DNA of 64,000 nt, taken from positions 11,747 to 75,746 of the forward strand of contig CAJTOH010000019.1 in assembly GCA_910577685.1 (NCBI GenBank). Reading direction: 5' to 3'. The notes beneath the pieces are model-generated. The model ran no database searches. It was given only the letters and a program-made list of their open reading frames with translations, and was not told the DNA's origin. Source of the DNA: an uncultured Dorea sp. Its GTDB lineage: Bacteria; Bacillota; Clostridia; Lachnospirales; Lachnospiraceae. Of the stretch, positions 1-8,149 are shown piece after piece. Position 1 is the first letter of the stretch. Each line of letters begins with the position of its first letter. The translations under genes and the position numbers were made by a program.

Positions 1-1155
1 TGAAAAATAATAGCCGGACAGCGGCTGCTCCCTCATAGCCATATACCCGGCAAAGGCATGCCCCAGCTCATGGGTAAGGACCTGCATATCGAAGATCGTA
101 TGGTTCAAACATGCAAACACAAAGGGCGCTTGATAATCTGCCAGAATCGTCATGTATCCGGTGGACGCCTTCCCCGGCCTGTTCTTTAAATCCATCAGCT
201 CATGTCCGATCATAAAGTCAATAAACTCGCCTGTCTCCGGGCTGATATCGTGATACATCTTCTGTGCCTGGGAAATCATAAAATCTTCGTCCCCCGCCGG
301 AACCGCATTCCCGTCCGGGAATACACGTTTCTCGTCATAAGCCATCAGGGTATCGACTCCCAGACGCTCTCTCTGCATCTCATAAAGCTTCGAGCATAAC
401 GGCACCGCATACTCCCTTACCTGCCTGCGGAATTCCTCCACTTCCTTCTGCCCGTAATCCGTACGACTCTGCTGCATATAGCCTACCGGGATAAAATTCT
501 CGTATCCAAGGTTCTTTGCCATCTGCGTGCGGACTGAAATCAGCTCGTCCCAAATCTCCTCCAATCGTTCCTCATGGCTATGATAGAACGCCGAGTATTC
601 CTTATAAGCCGAGGCACGCACCTGCCTGTCCTCATGCTCGAAGAACTTCTGAAGCCCGTACAGGTTCCTCTTCTCTCCCATGAACGGTATCTCCGCCGAG
701 GCCATGATCTTCTCATACTCGCTTGTAAGAAGGGATTCCTTCTGCATCAGCGGGATATTTTCCTCACAGAAAATCTTCTTGTCAAGTTCTATGGACACGA
801 ACATCTGATTCCCGAATTCCTTCTCAATCTCCGCCCTGAACTTGGATTCCATGAACGACTCCTTAAGCGCAAGAAGCCCCGGCATCACTTCCGGCATCTT
901 CCCTTTCAGGTATGCGTCTTCTTTTTCATAGAATTCATCCCGCGTATTGAGCGTATGCCTGATCGACACGATCGTTGCCGCCGTCCCCATATGCTTCGAG
1001 AACTCTTCCATCTCCATGAGGCATGACCTCACTTCCTCATAAGACTCCGCCTTACGTACCCGGGACGTCAGTTCTTCTGCCTTCTCCCCGATCTTCTCAA
1101 AGTCCGGCCTTACATAGTCCATCTGGGGAAATGTAAATGTTTTCTCTCCCATCAT
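1..1155 (-). CDS. M3 family oligoendopeptidase (PepF-like), partial
   Basis: A zinc metallopeptidase expected to cleave short peptides in the cytoplasm. The reading frame runs from ATG at 1155, preceded by AGGAGG, to the left edge of the window without a stop, so the C-terminal part is missing. About 385 residues are visible. The zinc-binding motif HELGH lies at residues 362-366 and is followed by AFAGYMAMREQPLSGY, which is typical of M3 peptidases. The long helical N-terminal region also fits the family. The gene begins 11 bp after sigH and probably reads through from it. The third zinc ligand, a downstream Glu, lies outside the window. Confidence 0.88.
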   Translation of the reverse strand, partial: MMGEKTFTFPQMDYVRPDFEKIGEKAEELTSRVRKAESYEEVRSCLMEMEEFSKHMGTAATIVSIRHTLNTRDEFYEKEDAYLKGKMPEVMPGLLALKESFMESKFRAEIEKEFGNQMFVSIELDKKIFCEENIPLMQKESLLTSEYEKIMASAEIPFMGEKRNLYGLQKFFEHEDRQVRASAYKEYSAFYHSHEERLEEIWDELISVRTQMAKNLGYENFIPVGYMQQSRTDYGQKEVEEFRRQVREYAVPLCSKLYEMQRERLGVDTLMAYDEKRVFPDGNAVPAGDEDFMISQAQKMYHDISPETGEFIDFMIGHELMDLKNRPGKASTGYMTILADYQAPFVFACLNHTIFDMQVLTHELGHAFAGYMAMREQPLSGYYFS

Positions 1156-1166
1156 TTTCTTCCTCC

Positions 1167-1772
1167 TTACTTTTCTGCCCTCAGTATCTTTTCTGTCTTC
1201 CCTTTGATCCTCTGGAGCGCGTTGTCGATCGTCTTCGGGCTCTTGTCCAACAGGCGGGCGATCGTCTTATAATCCGTCCCCAGAAGATGCAGGTACAGCA
1301 CCCGGTTCTCAAGGGCGCTTAAGCTCTCTTCCAGCTTCATCTCCAAAAGCCGCGCATACTCCTGGCTGACCAGCAGTTCTTCCGGATTGCTCTCCTGCCC
1401 CGCCGCCATCGTCTCAATCAGGGAACCTTGCTCTTCGCTCGTCTCATAGAGAGATATGTAGGAATTTAAGGGGCTGTGTTTCTTCCGTTTCGACGCCTCG
1501 ATTGCCGAATACATCTGCCTAGTAATGCACAGCTTCGCGAAACTGTAAAAAGAAGTCTCCTGCTCCCCGTTGTAATCCTGAACCGCCTTAAACAAGCCGA
1601 TCATACCTTCCTGAATCAGGTCGTCATTCTCCCCGCCAAGCAGGTACATGGCGTTCGCCTCCTTGCGCACTAGATTCTTATATTTCTCCATGATATAGTC
1701 GATGATGTTCCTGTCACCCTTGCGCAGCTTTCCGATTAGCTGCTCGTCCGTCATCTGCTCATAGTTCGCCAT
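1167..1772 (-). CDS. sigH: RNA polymerase sporulation sigma factor SigH (sigma-30)
   Basis: A 201-residue sigma-70 family protein. Region 2 is visible as DDLIQEGMIGLFKAVQDYNGEQETSFYSFAKLCITRQMYSAIEASKRKKH (quoted here in parts: DDLIQEGMIGLFKAV, then FYSFAKLCITRQ). Region 4 ends with a helix-turn-helix, YKTIARLLDKSPKTIDNALQRIK. In Bacillus SigH drives early sporulation and stationary-phase genes. The position after cysE-cysS-mrnC-rlmB matches the Bacillus order and supports SigH over another sigma factor, although the NYN-domain gene yacP that normally lies between rlmB and sigH is absent. The gap to rlmB is only 15 bp, so the genes are probably cotranscribed. Confidence 0.9.
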   Translation of the reverse strand: MANYEQMTDEQLIGKLRKGDRNIIDYIMEKYKNLVRKEANAMYLLGGENDDLIQEGMIGLFKAVQDYNGEQETSFYSFAKLCITRQMYSAIEASKRKKHSPLNSYISLYETSEEQGSLIETMAAGQESNPEELLVSQEYARLLEMKLEESLSALENRVLYLHLLGTDYKTIARLLDKSPKTIDNALQRIKGKTEKILRAEK

Positions 1773-1787
1773 ACGTATCTCCGCTGT

Positions 1788-2615
1788 TCACTGCCAAAGC
1801 CTCTGGCGCACCACTTCGTACGCCAGTACGCCCGCCGCCACGGACGCATTCAGGGAATCAATATCCCCCTTCATCGGGATTCCGGCTATGAGGTCGCAGC
1901 TCTCCTTAACAAGCCTTCCTACGCCTTCCCCCTCGCTTCCGATAACCAGACCGATAGGGCCTTTCAGGTTCAGGCGGTACATCTGCTCTCCGCCCATATC
2001 CGCGCACACAAACCACAGTCCTTGTTTTTTAAGCTCCTCCATAGTCTTTGTCAGGTTCGTGACTTTCGCCACCGGAGTATAGTTCAGCGCCCCCGCCGAA
2101 GTCTTCGCCACAGTCGCCGTAAGGCCGACGGCACGCCTTTTAGGGATAATCACGCCGTGGGCGCCCGCGAGGTTTGCGGTACGGATAATCGCTCCCAGAT
2201 TATGGGGATCCTCAATATTATCCAGCAAAATCAGGAAGGGGTCTTCCCCCTTCTCTCTGGCAAGGGCCAGCATGTCCTCCACCTCAGCATAGGCATAAGC
2301 CGCCGTATATGCGATTACGCCCTGATGCTTTCCGGTCTCGGAAATCTGATTCAGGCGTTCCTTAGAGACAAACCGGATCAAGGTATCCTGTTTTTTGGCC
2401 TCTCTTAAAATAGTCTTCACAGGACCGTCCTGACATCCGTCCAACACCAGAAGTTTATCAACCGTCTTTCCTGACCGGAATGTTTCCAAGACTGCGTTGC
2501 GCCCCTCGGTCAGGTTCTCGTTATATCTCTCCTGCTTTCTTACGTTCTCCCTGTCTGTCCCGGGATTTCTCTCATTATCTTTTCTCATATTCCCTTCGGT
2601 AAACCTCTCTGTCAT
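1788..2615 (-). CDS. rlmB: 23S rRNA 2'-O-methyltransferase RlmB-like (SpoU/TrmH family)
   Basis: A SPOUT-fold RNA methyltransferase expected to methylate the ribose of a guanosine in 23S rRNA using S-adenosylmethionine. The protein has an N-terminal substrate-binding domain (GRNAVLETFRSGKTVDKLLV), then the SpoU core with the motif LDNIEDPHNLGAIIRTANLAGAHGVI split by a few residues from the later IGLVIGSEGEGVGRLV and the terminal DSLNASVAAGVLAYE knot motif. I place the start at ATG 2615, which overlaps the mrnC stop as ATGA; an upstream in-frame start at 2693 would lie deep inside mrnC. The result is 275 residues, the usual length. It is translationally coupled to mrnC. Confidence 0.9.
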   Translation of the reverse strand: MTERFTEGNMRKDNERNPGTDRENVRKQERYNENLTEGRNAVLETFRSGKTVDKLLVLDGCQDGPVKTILREAKKQDTLIRFVSKERLNQISETGKHQGVIAYTAAYAYAEVEDMLALAREKGEDPFLILLDNIEDPHNLGAIIRTANLAGAHGVIIPKRRAVGLTATVAKTSAGALNYTPVAKVTNLTKTMEELKKQGLWFVCADMGGEQMYRLNLKGPIGLVIGSEGEGVGRLVKESCDLIAGIPMKGDIDSLNASVAAGVLAYEVVRQRLWQ

Positions 2616-3094
2616 TTTGTTAGAACTGCCGTTCCTTCCCCCTCTTCCAGCGCATCCAGACCTGCCTTTATCAATTCCAGCATCCGCTTCCATTCCTTTT
2701 TCAGGTACAGATACCCTACCAGCGCCTCGAACCCTGTCGCCTTGTGATAATCGGATACGGACTGGTTCTTTGCAGGCGACATACTCTTTGCATTCCGCCC
2801 CCGCTTATACACCGCATGTTCTTCCTCTGACAGCAGTCCGTTCAAAGCCGTTATCATACGCGCCTGGGCGGAAGCCTGCACCATGGAGCTGGTCCTTTTA
2901 TGCATCTTCTGTACCTGCCTGTTTCCCTCATTCACCACCAGGGAACGGATAATCAGGTCATAAACCGCATCTCCGATATACGCTAAGGCAAGAGGCGAAT
3001 ATTCCTTAATATCCACCTCTCTCATCCGGAATAATTCCTGCATATACTGCCCCTCGGAAATCCCTTCGGCATTCCGCCCTATGCCCGTTTCCAT
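2612..3094 (-). CDS. mrnC: Mini-ribonuclease 3 (Mini-III)
   Basis: An RNase III-like catalytic domain without a double-stranded RNA-binding domain, known in Bacillus for maturing 23S rRNA ends. The signature SPLALAYIGDAVYDLIIRS carries the catalytic Asp. The basic segments KMHKRTSSMVQASAQA and RGRNAKSMSPAKNQSVSDYHKATGFEALVGYLYL match the family. ATG 3094 has GGAAGG six bases upstream and overlaps the end of cysS by 16 bp. Internal ATG codons at 3043 and 3025 are alternatives, and the one at 3043 also has a good ribosome-binding site. The gene lies between cysS and rlmB, as in Bacillus. Confidence 0.88.
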   Translation of the reverse strand: METGIGRNAEGISEGQYMQELFRMREVDIKEYSPLALAYIGDAVYDLIIRSLVVNEGNRQVQKMHKRTSSMVQASAQARMITALNGLLSEEEHAVYKRGRNAKSMSPAKNQSVSDYHKATGFEALVGYLYLKKEWKRMLELIKAGLDALEEGEGTAVLTK

Positions 3095-4485
3095 TGCACA
3101 CCTTCCCTCGTGTCCTTGAGGATGATCCCCTTTTCCAGAAGCTCGCCGCGGATCGCGTCCGCCCTCGCAAAATCCTTCGCCTTGCGCGCCGCCTGCCGTT
3201 CCTCAATCAGCTTCTCAATCTCCGCATCCAGTATCTCTTCTTTCCGGTCGACAATCAGCCCCAGAACATCCGTTAGGCGTATCAGGCGTTCCAGAAGTTT
3301 CTGCAGGTATTCCTTCGAGCTGCCCGGACCCGCCGTCGTATTGCCGTATTTCACCAGTTCAAACACAGAAGCCACGGCGTCCGCCGTATTAAAGTCGTCC
3401 TCCATGGCTCTCTCAAAGTCTTCCACAAAGGCATCCGTCTTCTTATAAGCCTCTATCTCTTCCTGCGTCATCCCTTCCGTCTTAGCGTTTTCCATTAAGA
3501 ACTTGATGTTATCGGCCGCATTGACGATACGCTCCAATCCGCTCTTAGAAGCCTCCATCAGTTCCGCGCTGAAATTCAGCGGGCTTCTGTAATGGGCGCT
3601 CAGCATGAAGAAACGTAAGATCTGGAGGTCATACTGCGCGCTGATCTCACGGACCGTCCGGAAATTCCCAAGGGACTTGCTCATCTTCCGGTTGTCTATA
3701 TTGAGAAATGCATTGTGCATCCAGTATTTCGCAAACTCCCTGCCGTTCGCCGCCTCGCTCTGGGCGATCTCGTTTTCATGATGGGGGAATACCAGATCCT
3801 CGCCTCCTGCGTGGATGTCGATCTGCTCTCCCAGATACTTCTTGGACATCTCGGAACACTCGATATGCCAGCCCGGGCGTCCGTGGCTCCACGGCGACTC
3901 CCAGGACGGCTCTCCCTCCTTCTTCGGCTTCCACAGCACGAAATCCAGCGGATCCTCCTTTTCGTCCTCCCCCGTCACCAACAGGGAACGTTCTCCGGAG
4001 CGCAGGTCGTCTAAATTCTTGTGGGATAATTTCCCGTAATCCTTAAACTGTCTGGTTCGGAAATAGACCGTACCGTTCTTCTCGTAAGCATACCCCTTTT
4101 CAATCAGCGTACGGATCATCTCTATCATCCCGCCGATCTCGTTTGTGGCAAGAGGATGGGTGGTGGCAGGTTTCACATTCATCCCTTCCATATCCCGCTT
4201 ACATTCCTCGATATAACGCTTGGAAATCTCCTCCGCCGTCACGCCCTCTTCGGCGGCTCTTTTGATAATCTTGTCGTCCACGTCCGTAAAGTTCGACACG
4301 TAGTTTACGTCGTAACCCTTATACTCAAAATACCTTCTTACGGTGTCAAAGATAATCATAGGCCTTGCATTTCCGATATGGATGAAATTATAAACGGTGG
4401 GCCCGCAGACATACATCCTTACCTTACCTTCCTCAAGGGGGACAAATTCTTCTTTTTTCTTAGATAATGTGTTGTACAGTTTCAT
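3079..4485 (-). CDS. cysS: Cysteinyl-tRNA synthetase
   Basis: A class I aminoacyl-tRNA synthetase of 468 residues that charges tRNA-Cys in the cytoplasm. Visible marks are the HIGH box (FIHIGNARP), the zinc-binding CYS/HIS set around CGPTVYN and WHIECSEMS and HAGGEDLVFPHHENE, and the KMSKS loop (NRKMSKSLGNF). It begins 3 bp after cysE. The T-box leader in front of cysE indicates that both genes respond to uncharged tRNA-Cys, coupling cysteine precursor synthesis to charging. Confidence 0.97.
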   Translation of the reverse strand: MKLYNTLSKKKEEFVPLEEGKVRMYVCGPTVYNFIHIGNARPMIIFDTVRRYFEYKGYDVNYVSNFTDVDDKIIKRAAEEGVTAEEISKRYIEECKRDMEGMNVKPATTHPLATNEIGGMIEMIRTLIEKGYAYEKNGTVYFRTRQFKDYGKLSHKNLDDLRSGERSLLVTGEDEKEDPLDFVLWKPKKEGEPSWESPWSHGRPGWHIECSEMSKKYLGEQIDIHAGGEDLVFPHHENEIAQSEAANGREFAKYWMHNAFLNIDNRKMSKSLGNFRTVREISAQYDLQILRFFMLSAHYRSPLNFSAELMEASKSGLERIVNAADNIKFLMENAKTEGMTQEEIEAYKKTDAFVEDFERAMEDDFNTADAVASVFELVKYGNTTAGPGSSKEYLQKLLERLIRLTDVLGLIVDRKEEILDAEIEKLIEERQAARKAKDFARADAIRGELLEKGIILKDTREGVQWKRA

Positions 4486-4488
4486 AAT

Positions 4489-5196
4489 CTACGCTTTCTC
4501 CTTTTCTTTGTTCTCGTCCAGTACGTCGATCTCCCGGGTCCTCATGCATCTCATGCGCTTCTCCATCTGCACGAGCCGCTTATGGAGCCTGATATTATCC
4601 GCCTGCAGTTCCCGGATATCGTTGCTGATCGGATCGGGCAAATGTACCTGATCCATGTCCATACGCGGGATCTTCTGGTCTCCCATCTTCACGATGCGCC
4701 CCGGCACCCCGACCACGGTACAATTAGGCGGAACCTCCTTAAGCACGACGCTCCCCGCCCCGATCTTGGAATTCTCCCCGATTTTAAAAGACCCCAGAAC
4801 CTTTGCCCCCGCGCTCACCATTACATTGTCGCCAAGGGTAGGATGACGTTTTCCTTTTTCCTTTCCCGTACCGCCAAGGGTTACTCCCTGATACAGCGTT
4901 ACATTGTCTCCCAGCTCCGCCGTCTCGCCAATGATCACGCCGCTTCCATGGTCGATGAACAGCCCCTTTCCGATGGTCGCTCCGGGATGGATCTCGATTC
5001 CCGTCTTCCTGACCGTCCTCTGGGAAATCCAGCGCGCAAGGAAGTAATGTTTCTTCAGGTACAATCTATGAGCCAGACGGTAATGCAGGATCGCTTTGAA
5101 ACTCGGATACAAGAACACCTCCAGATTCGACTTGATCGCCGGATCCCGTTCCCGCACCACCTGGATCTCCCGCCTGATATATGCCAGTATTCCCAT
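4489..5196 (-). CDS. cysE: Serine O-acetyltransferase
   Basis: Catalyses acetyl transfer from acetyl-CoA to L-serine, the first committed step of cysteine synthesis. The 235-residue protein has the left-handed beta-helix hexapeptide repeats IEIHPGATIGKGLFIDHGSG and VTLYQGVTLGGTGKEKGKRHP, with the catalytic His/Asp pair in DHGSG. The N-terminal helical part is short, as in the Bacillus/EpsC type. The C-terminal about 45 residues are a charged, coiled-coil-like extension (NDIRELQADNIRLHKRLVQMEKRM) beyond the usual helix end. It is the first gene of the T-box-controlled operon. Confidence 0.95.
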   Translation of the reverse strand: MGILAYIRREIQVVRERDPAIKSNLEVFLYPSFKAILHYRLAHRLYLKKHYFLARWISQRTVRKTGIEIHPGATIGKGLFIDHGSGVIIGETAELGDNVTLYQGVTLGGTGKEKGKRHPTLGDNVMVSAGAKVLGSFKIGENSKIGAGSVVLKEVPPNCTVVGVPGRIVKMGDQKIPRMDMDQVHLPDPISNDIRELQADNIRLHKRLVQMEKRMRCMRTREIDVLDENKEKEKA

Positions 5197-5295
5197 TTAG
5201 ACCCGTCACTCCTTCCCTAATACAGCCATTCCATATATTTCCATTTCCTACACGGCTAAGCGGCGCATGAGCCGTCTTTGTTATATCCCGGAAAC

Positions 5296-5515
5296 AAAAA
5301 ACTCCGCCTCTCAATCAGCATCAAGAGACGAAGCATCACTCCGCGGTTCCACTCTTGTAGAGGACTTCTGACTATTGCCCTCCACTCCCATACACGTAAC
5401 GTGTGTAATCCCGTATCCGGCTACCTAAAATCCCTTTCGCCGGACCGACTCCCGGACGCACTTCACAGGCCATCCACCATGAGCTGCTTTCAGCCGGCGG
5501 CAGCTTCTCTCTGTC
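5296..5515 (-). promoter_or_regulatory. T-box riboswitch leader, probably tRNA-Cys specific
   Basis: On the minus strand the conserved T-box segment GAGTGGAACCGCGG lies at 5354-5341. It is followed by a terminator with a 10-bp stem (CTTCGTCTCT pairing with AGAGGCGGAG) and six T residues, ending at 5296. The upstream stem I region holds AGAGAGAAGCTGCC pairing with GCAGCTC, and a TGC triplet at 5460-5458 fits a Cys specifier codon. Its position about 100 bp before cysE-cysS supports this. The specifier call is an inference from position and context; the T-box itself is clear. Confidence 0.9.
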
Positions 5516-5608
5516 GGTATCATAACCTGTTACTTTTTCCGTTCCTTGTCTTTGCCATGTACGTTATATCATATGCGAAAAAGGAAGATTTGTCAATCGC
5601 AATCCGCG

Positions 5609-6718
5609 TTAAAATACGGCGCTTGCCGTCGTTCCCTCTTCCGAGGAAGACCGATAGACGAGCCTCCAACCATGGGCACGGGCGATCTCCCGGCACACCT
5701 GAATCCCATACCCGTGCCTTCCCACGCGGCTGCCGGTGATCTCCTGTCCCTTATTGACGGCCTTCACATCCTTCTCATCCATTGTCTCCCCGTCGTTCCA
5801 GATCCGGATTCCCTGCGCGTTTGCCGTAACCTTCACATGCCGTCCTGCGCTGAGTCCGTTCGCAGTCAGGTTCTCCAACATGCACAGGAGCAGAGTCTTA
5901 TCCCCCTCGACCGATTCTATTTGGCAGTCCGTCTCGATCCCCGGATACTTCTCTTCCAGAGTTTTAAGGAGCGCCCCCAGTGAGACGCGTTCCATCCGAA
6001 TCGACCCATCCCGCACATTTCCCATGATCAGCAACTTCTCCATCACCTCCTGCAGATTCTTTGCGCTCTCTACGATCTGTCCCGCGGCATAGAACCGGTC
6101 TTCCTCCGACAGATTGCCCATCATAATATATTCCGCGTATCCGCGGATACCCGTAAGAGGCGTGCGCAGCTCATGGGCGATCTGGTTCACAGGCCGGTTG
6201 ATCCTTTGCATCGTATAATAGAGGAACATACCGATTACGGCAGAAAATAAAAGTCCCGTCCCGCAAAAAATCAAGATCCGTCTCTCCCTTGCCCGGGACA
6301 ATTCCGCCATGCTCTCAGCGTAATCCACCCTCACCCCATAGCCGTTCAGGGTACGCTCTTCCCTTATGACCAGATATTTTTCCCCTTGCCGCTTATAGAC
6401 GCCCACCGGATCCTCCGCCCGGATCTCTTCCGGAAAATGATCCGCAACGGCATATCCGTCGATCTTAATCCTGATAAAAATTCCCTCCTTGGCATACTGC
6501 GAAGCTACGTAGGACAGCTTCATAGATATCCGGCTGATTTCTTCCTCCCTAAGCCCATCAACCAGATAGCAGATATTCTTCTCGCTGTTCCTCGCATGCC
6601 CGACCCACTGCTCCATCTCATTTTTCGAAATATAGCCGTCCAGAAGCAAAAGACCCCCATGGAAGACTGTCAGGAACAACAGGTAGCTCGCCAGAAAATT
6701 CTTCTTCCATAACTGCAT
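5609..6718 (-). CDS. Sensor histidine kinase of a two-component system
   Basis: A 369-residue membrane kinase. An N-terminal membrane helix (FLASYLLFLTVFHGGLLLL) and a second one near residues 145-170 (ILIFCGTGLLFSAVIGMFLYY) flank a roughly 115-residue extracellular sensor. The dimerisation domain has HELRTPLTGIRGYAEY with the phosphoacceptor His at about residue 182. The ATPase domain shows LENLTANGLSAG, WNDGE and GRHGYGIQVCREIARAHG boxes. ATG 6718 overlaps the regulator stop region almost exactly, which suggests coupled translation. A longer in-frame start inside the regulator gene was rejected. The ligand is unknown. Confidence 0.9.
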   Translation of the reverse strand: MQLWKKNFLASYLLFLTVFHGGLLLLDGYISKNEMEQWVGHARNSEKNICYLVDGLREEEISRISMKLSYVASQYAKEGIFIRIKIDGYAVADHFPEEIRAEDPVGVYKRQGEKYLVIREERTLNGYGVRVDYAESMAELSRARERRILIFCGTGLLFSAVIGMFLYYTMQRINRPVNQIAHELRTPLTGIRGYAEYIMMGNLSEEDRFYAAGQIVESAKNLQEVMEKLLIMGNVRDGSIRMERVSLGALLKTLEEKYPGIETDCQIESVEGDKTLLLCMLENLTANGLSAGRHVKVTANAQGIRIWNDGETMDEKDVKAVNKGQEITGSRVGRHGYGIQVCREIARAHGWRLVYRSSSEEGTTASAVF

Positions 6719-6719
6719 C

Positions 6720-7379
6720 TCATACCTCCAGCCGATATCCATACTTGAAAATCGTCCTAATCTCTTTCTCCAGCCCCAGCTTCTGCCTGAGCCGCCGGAT
6801 ATGGACGTCCACCGTGCGGCCGTCTCCATAGAAATCCATGCCCCACGCCAGGTCAAGCAGACGTTCTCTGGAAAGCGCAATATTCTTATTCAGTAACAGA
6901 ACCTTCAAAAGTTCATACTCTCTGTTCGTTAGTTCCACCAAATCATTGCCCTTCTTCACCGCGCCGCCCGCAAGATCCACCTCCACGTCGCGGAAGCAAA
7001 ATACGCTCTGCTCCTTATGGAACCGGCGCAGCGCTACCTGAATCCTCGCCAGCAATTCCTCCATGGCAAATGGTTTTACAATATAATCCTCCGCACCGCC
7101 CCGAAGTCCCTTCACCCTGTCAGAGATCTCGTCCCTCGCCGTCACGCAGATTACCGGGACGCCGGCGAATTCCCTCGAGATCTGTTGCAGCAATTGGAAC
7201 CCGTCCATATCCGGCAGTCCGATATCCAGCAGGACCAAGTCGATCCGGTTCCGTTCAAGCGCCGAAAGGGCCTCCCGGCCTGTAAAAACCGGAAAACCCT
7301 GATGCCCTGTCATGGCAAGCGTCCTATAGACAAGATCGCTGATTCTTCTGTCATCCTCAATAATCAATATATCCGCCAT
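6720..7379 (-). CDS. OmpR/PhoB-family response regulator
   Basis: A 219-residue regulator with a receiver domain (LLDIGLPDMDGFQLL carries the phosphoacceptor Asp near residue 52; the conserved Lys is in YIVKPF) and a C-terminal winged helix (LTNREYELLKVLLLNKN, VDVHIRRLRQKLG, GYRLEV). It lies 5 bp after the secreted-protein gene and directly before its partner kinase. The direct GTAACA repeats in front of the operon may be its own operator, an inference from their 11-bp phasing. Confidence 0.94.
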   Translation of the reverse strand: MADILIIEDDRRISDLVYRTLAMTGHQGFPVFTGREALSALERNRIDLVLLDIGLPDMDGFQLLQQISREFAGVPVICVTARDEISDRVKGLRGGAEDYIVKPFAMEELLARIQVALRRFHKEQSVFCFRDVEVDLAGGAVKKGNDLVELTNREYELLKVLLLNKNIALSRERLLDLAWGMDFYGDGRTVDVHIRRLRQKLGLEKEIRTIFKYGYRLEV

Positions 7380-7384
7380 AAACC

Positions 7385-7990
7385 TTACTCCTTCGGATGG
7401 TCGGAAGTTTCATAGGCTGCCTCTCCAATCTGTATCAACTGCTCCGCCGTCAGGTCCGAAACCACGGACTTATCCGGATCGATCCCGAACTCGGCGCATT
7501 GGTCCCTGATTACCGCCTCGCCGCCGCTGAAAGCATAGATATTACAGATATATCCCTGCAGCGTGGATATCCCGTCGTCTTCTACCGACAATCCCCCGTC
7601 AAGCAACGGACGGCTACCCATCTCTTTCAAGAGCCACAAAGCTTCTTCGTAGTTACGCATCTCACGGGTCACTTCCCCGAGAAGAACCGTGTCATAATCA
7701 AGATTATATTCTCCGCACACTTTTCTCGCTATCTCCTCATCCAAGACCTCGTCCTTGTACAGGCGGTTCTCCCACGGTTCGCTTTGGACGCTCTCCATAA
7801 TCCCGTCCGTTTCCTCATCCTGCGGCCCATGTTCCTCATCCTGCTGCAGCTCATTTCCCGCAGCTTCCGCCACCATCTTTTCCGTATAACTTCCGGACCA
7901 TTGGATTCCAATCCCAAGCCCCGCAGCCATGCATACCGCCATACCGCCCGCAGCCAATAATACTCCGTACTTTTTCCATGATGTCTTCAT
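7385..7990 (-). CDS. Secreted or membrane-anchored protein of unknown function in a two-component operon
   Basis: The 201-residue product starts with a basic stretch and a hydrophobic segment (YGVLLAAGGMAVCMAAGLGIGI), a signal peptide or membrane anchor. An acidic, low-complexity linker (residues 45-70) follows, then a roughly 120-residue domain with two Cys and many acidic residues. I recognise no family. It is the first gene of a three-gene operon with a response regulator and kinase, so an accessory or sensor-modulating role outside the membrane is plausible but unproven. Confidence 0.7.
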   Translation of the reverse strand: MKTSWKKYGVLLAAGGMAVCMAAGLGIGIQWSGSYTEKMVAEAAGNELQQDEEHGPQDEETDGIMESVQSEPWENRLYKDEVLDEEIARKVCGEYNLDYDTVLLGEVTREMRNYEEALWLLKEMGSRPLLDGGLSVEDDGISTLQGYICNIYAFSGGEAVIRDQCAEFGIDPDKSVVSDLTAEQLIQIGEAAYETSDHPKE

Positions 7991-8093
7991 AATCTTTGCT
8001 CCTTTCCCTTACGCATACCTTATCGGGCGACGCCTCCCGTATGTGTATGCTTTTGAAAAATTTTTATTGTACAGGTTCATCTTAAGCCACGGT

Positions 8094-8110
8094 TGTTACG
8101 GATTTGTTAC
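8094..8110 (-). promoter_or_regulatory. Candidate response-regulator operator: two GTAACA direct repeats 11 bp apart
   Basis: On the minus strand GTAACA occurs twice with an 11-bp period, upstream of the operon that starts at 7990. A -10-like TACAAT follows near 8069, and no good -35 hexamer lies at the right distance. Direct repeats on one helical face are the usual binding site of OmpR/PhoB-type regulators and often replace the -35. The assignment to the regulator at 6720-7379 is inferred. Confidence 0.5.
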
Positions 8111-8149
8111 AGAGAAAAAATATTACTCACATCTGCCGCGCCCCACACT

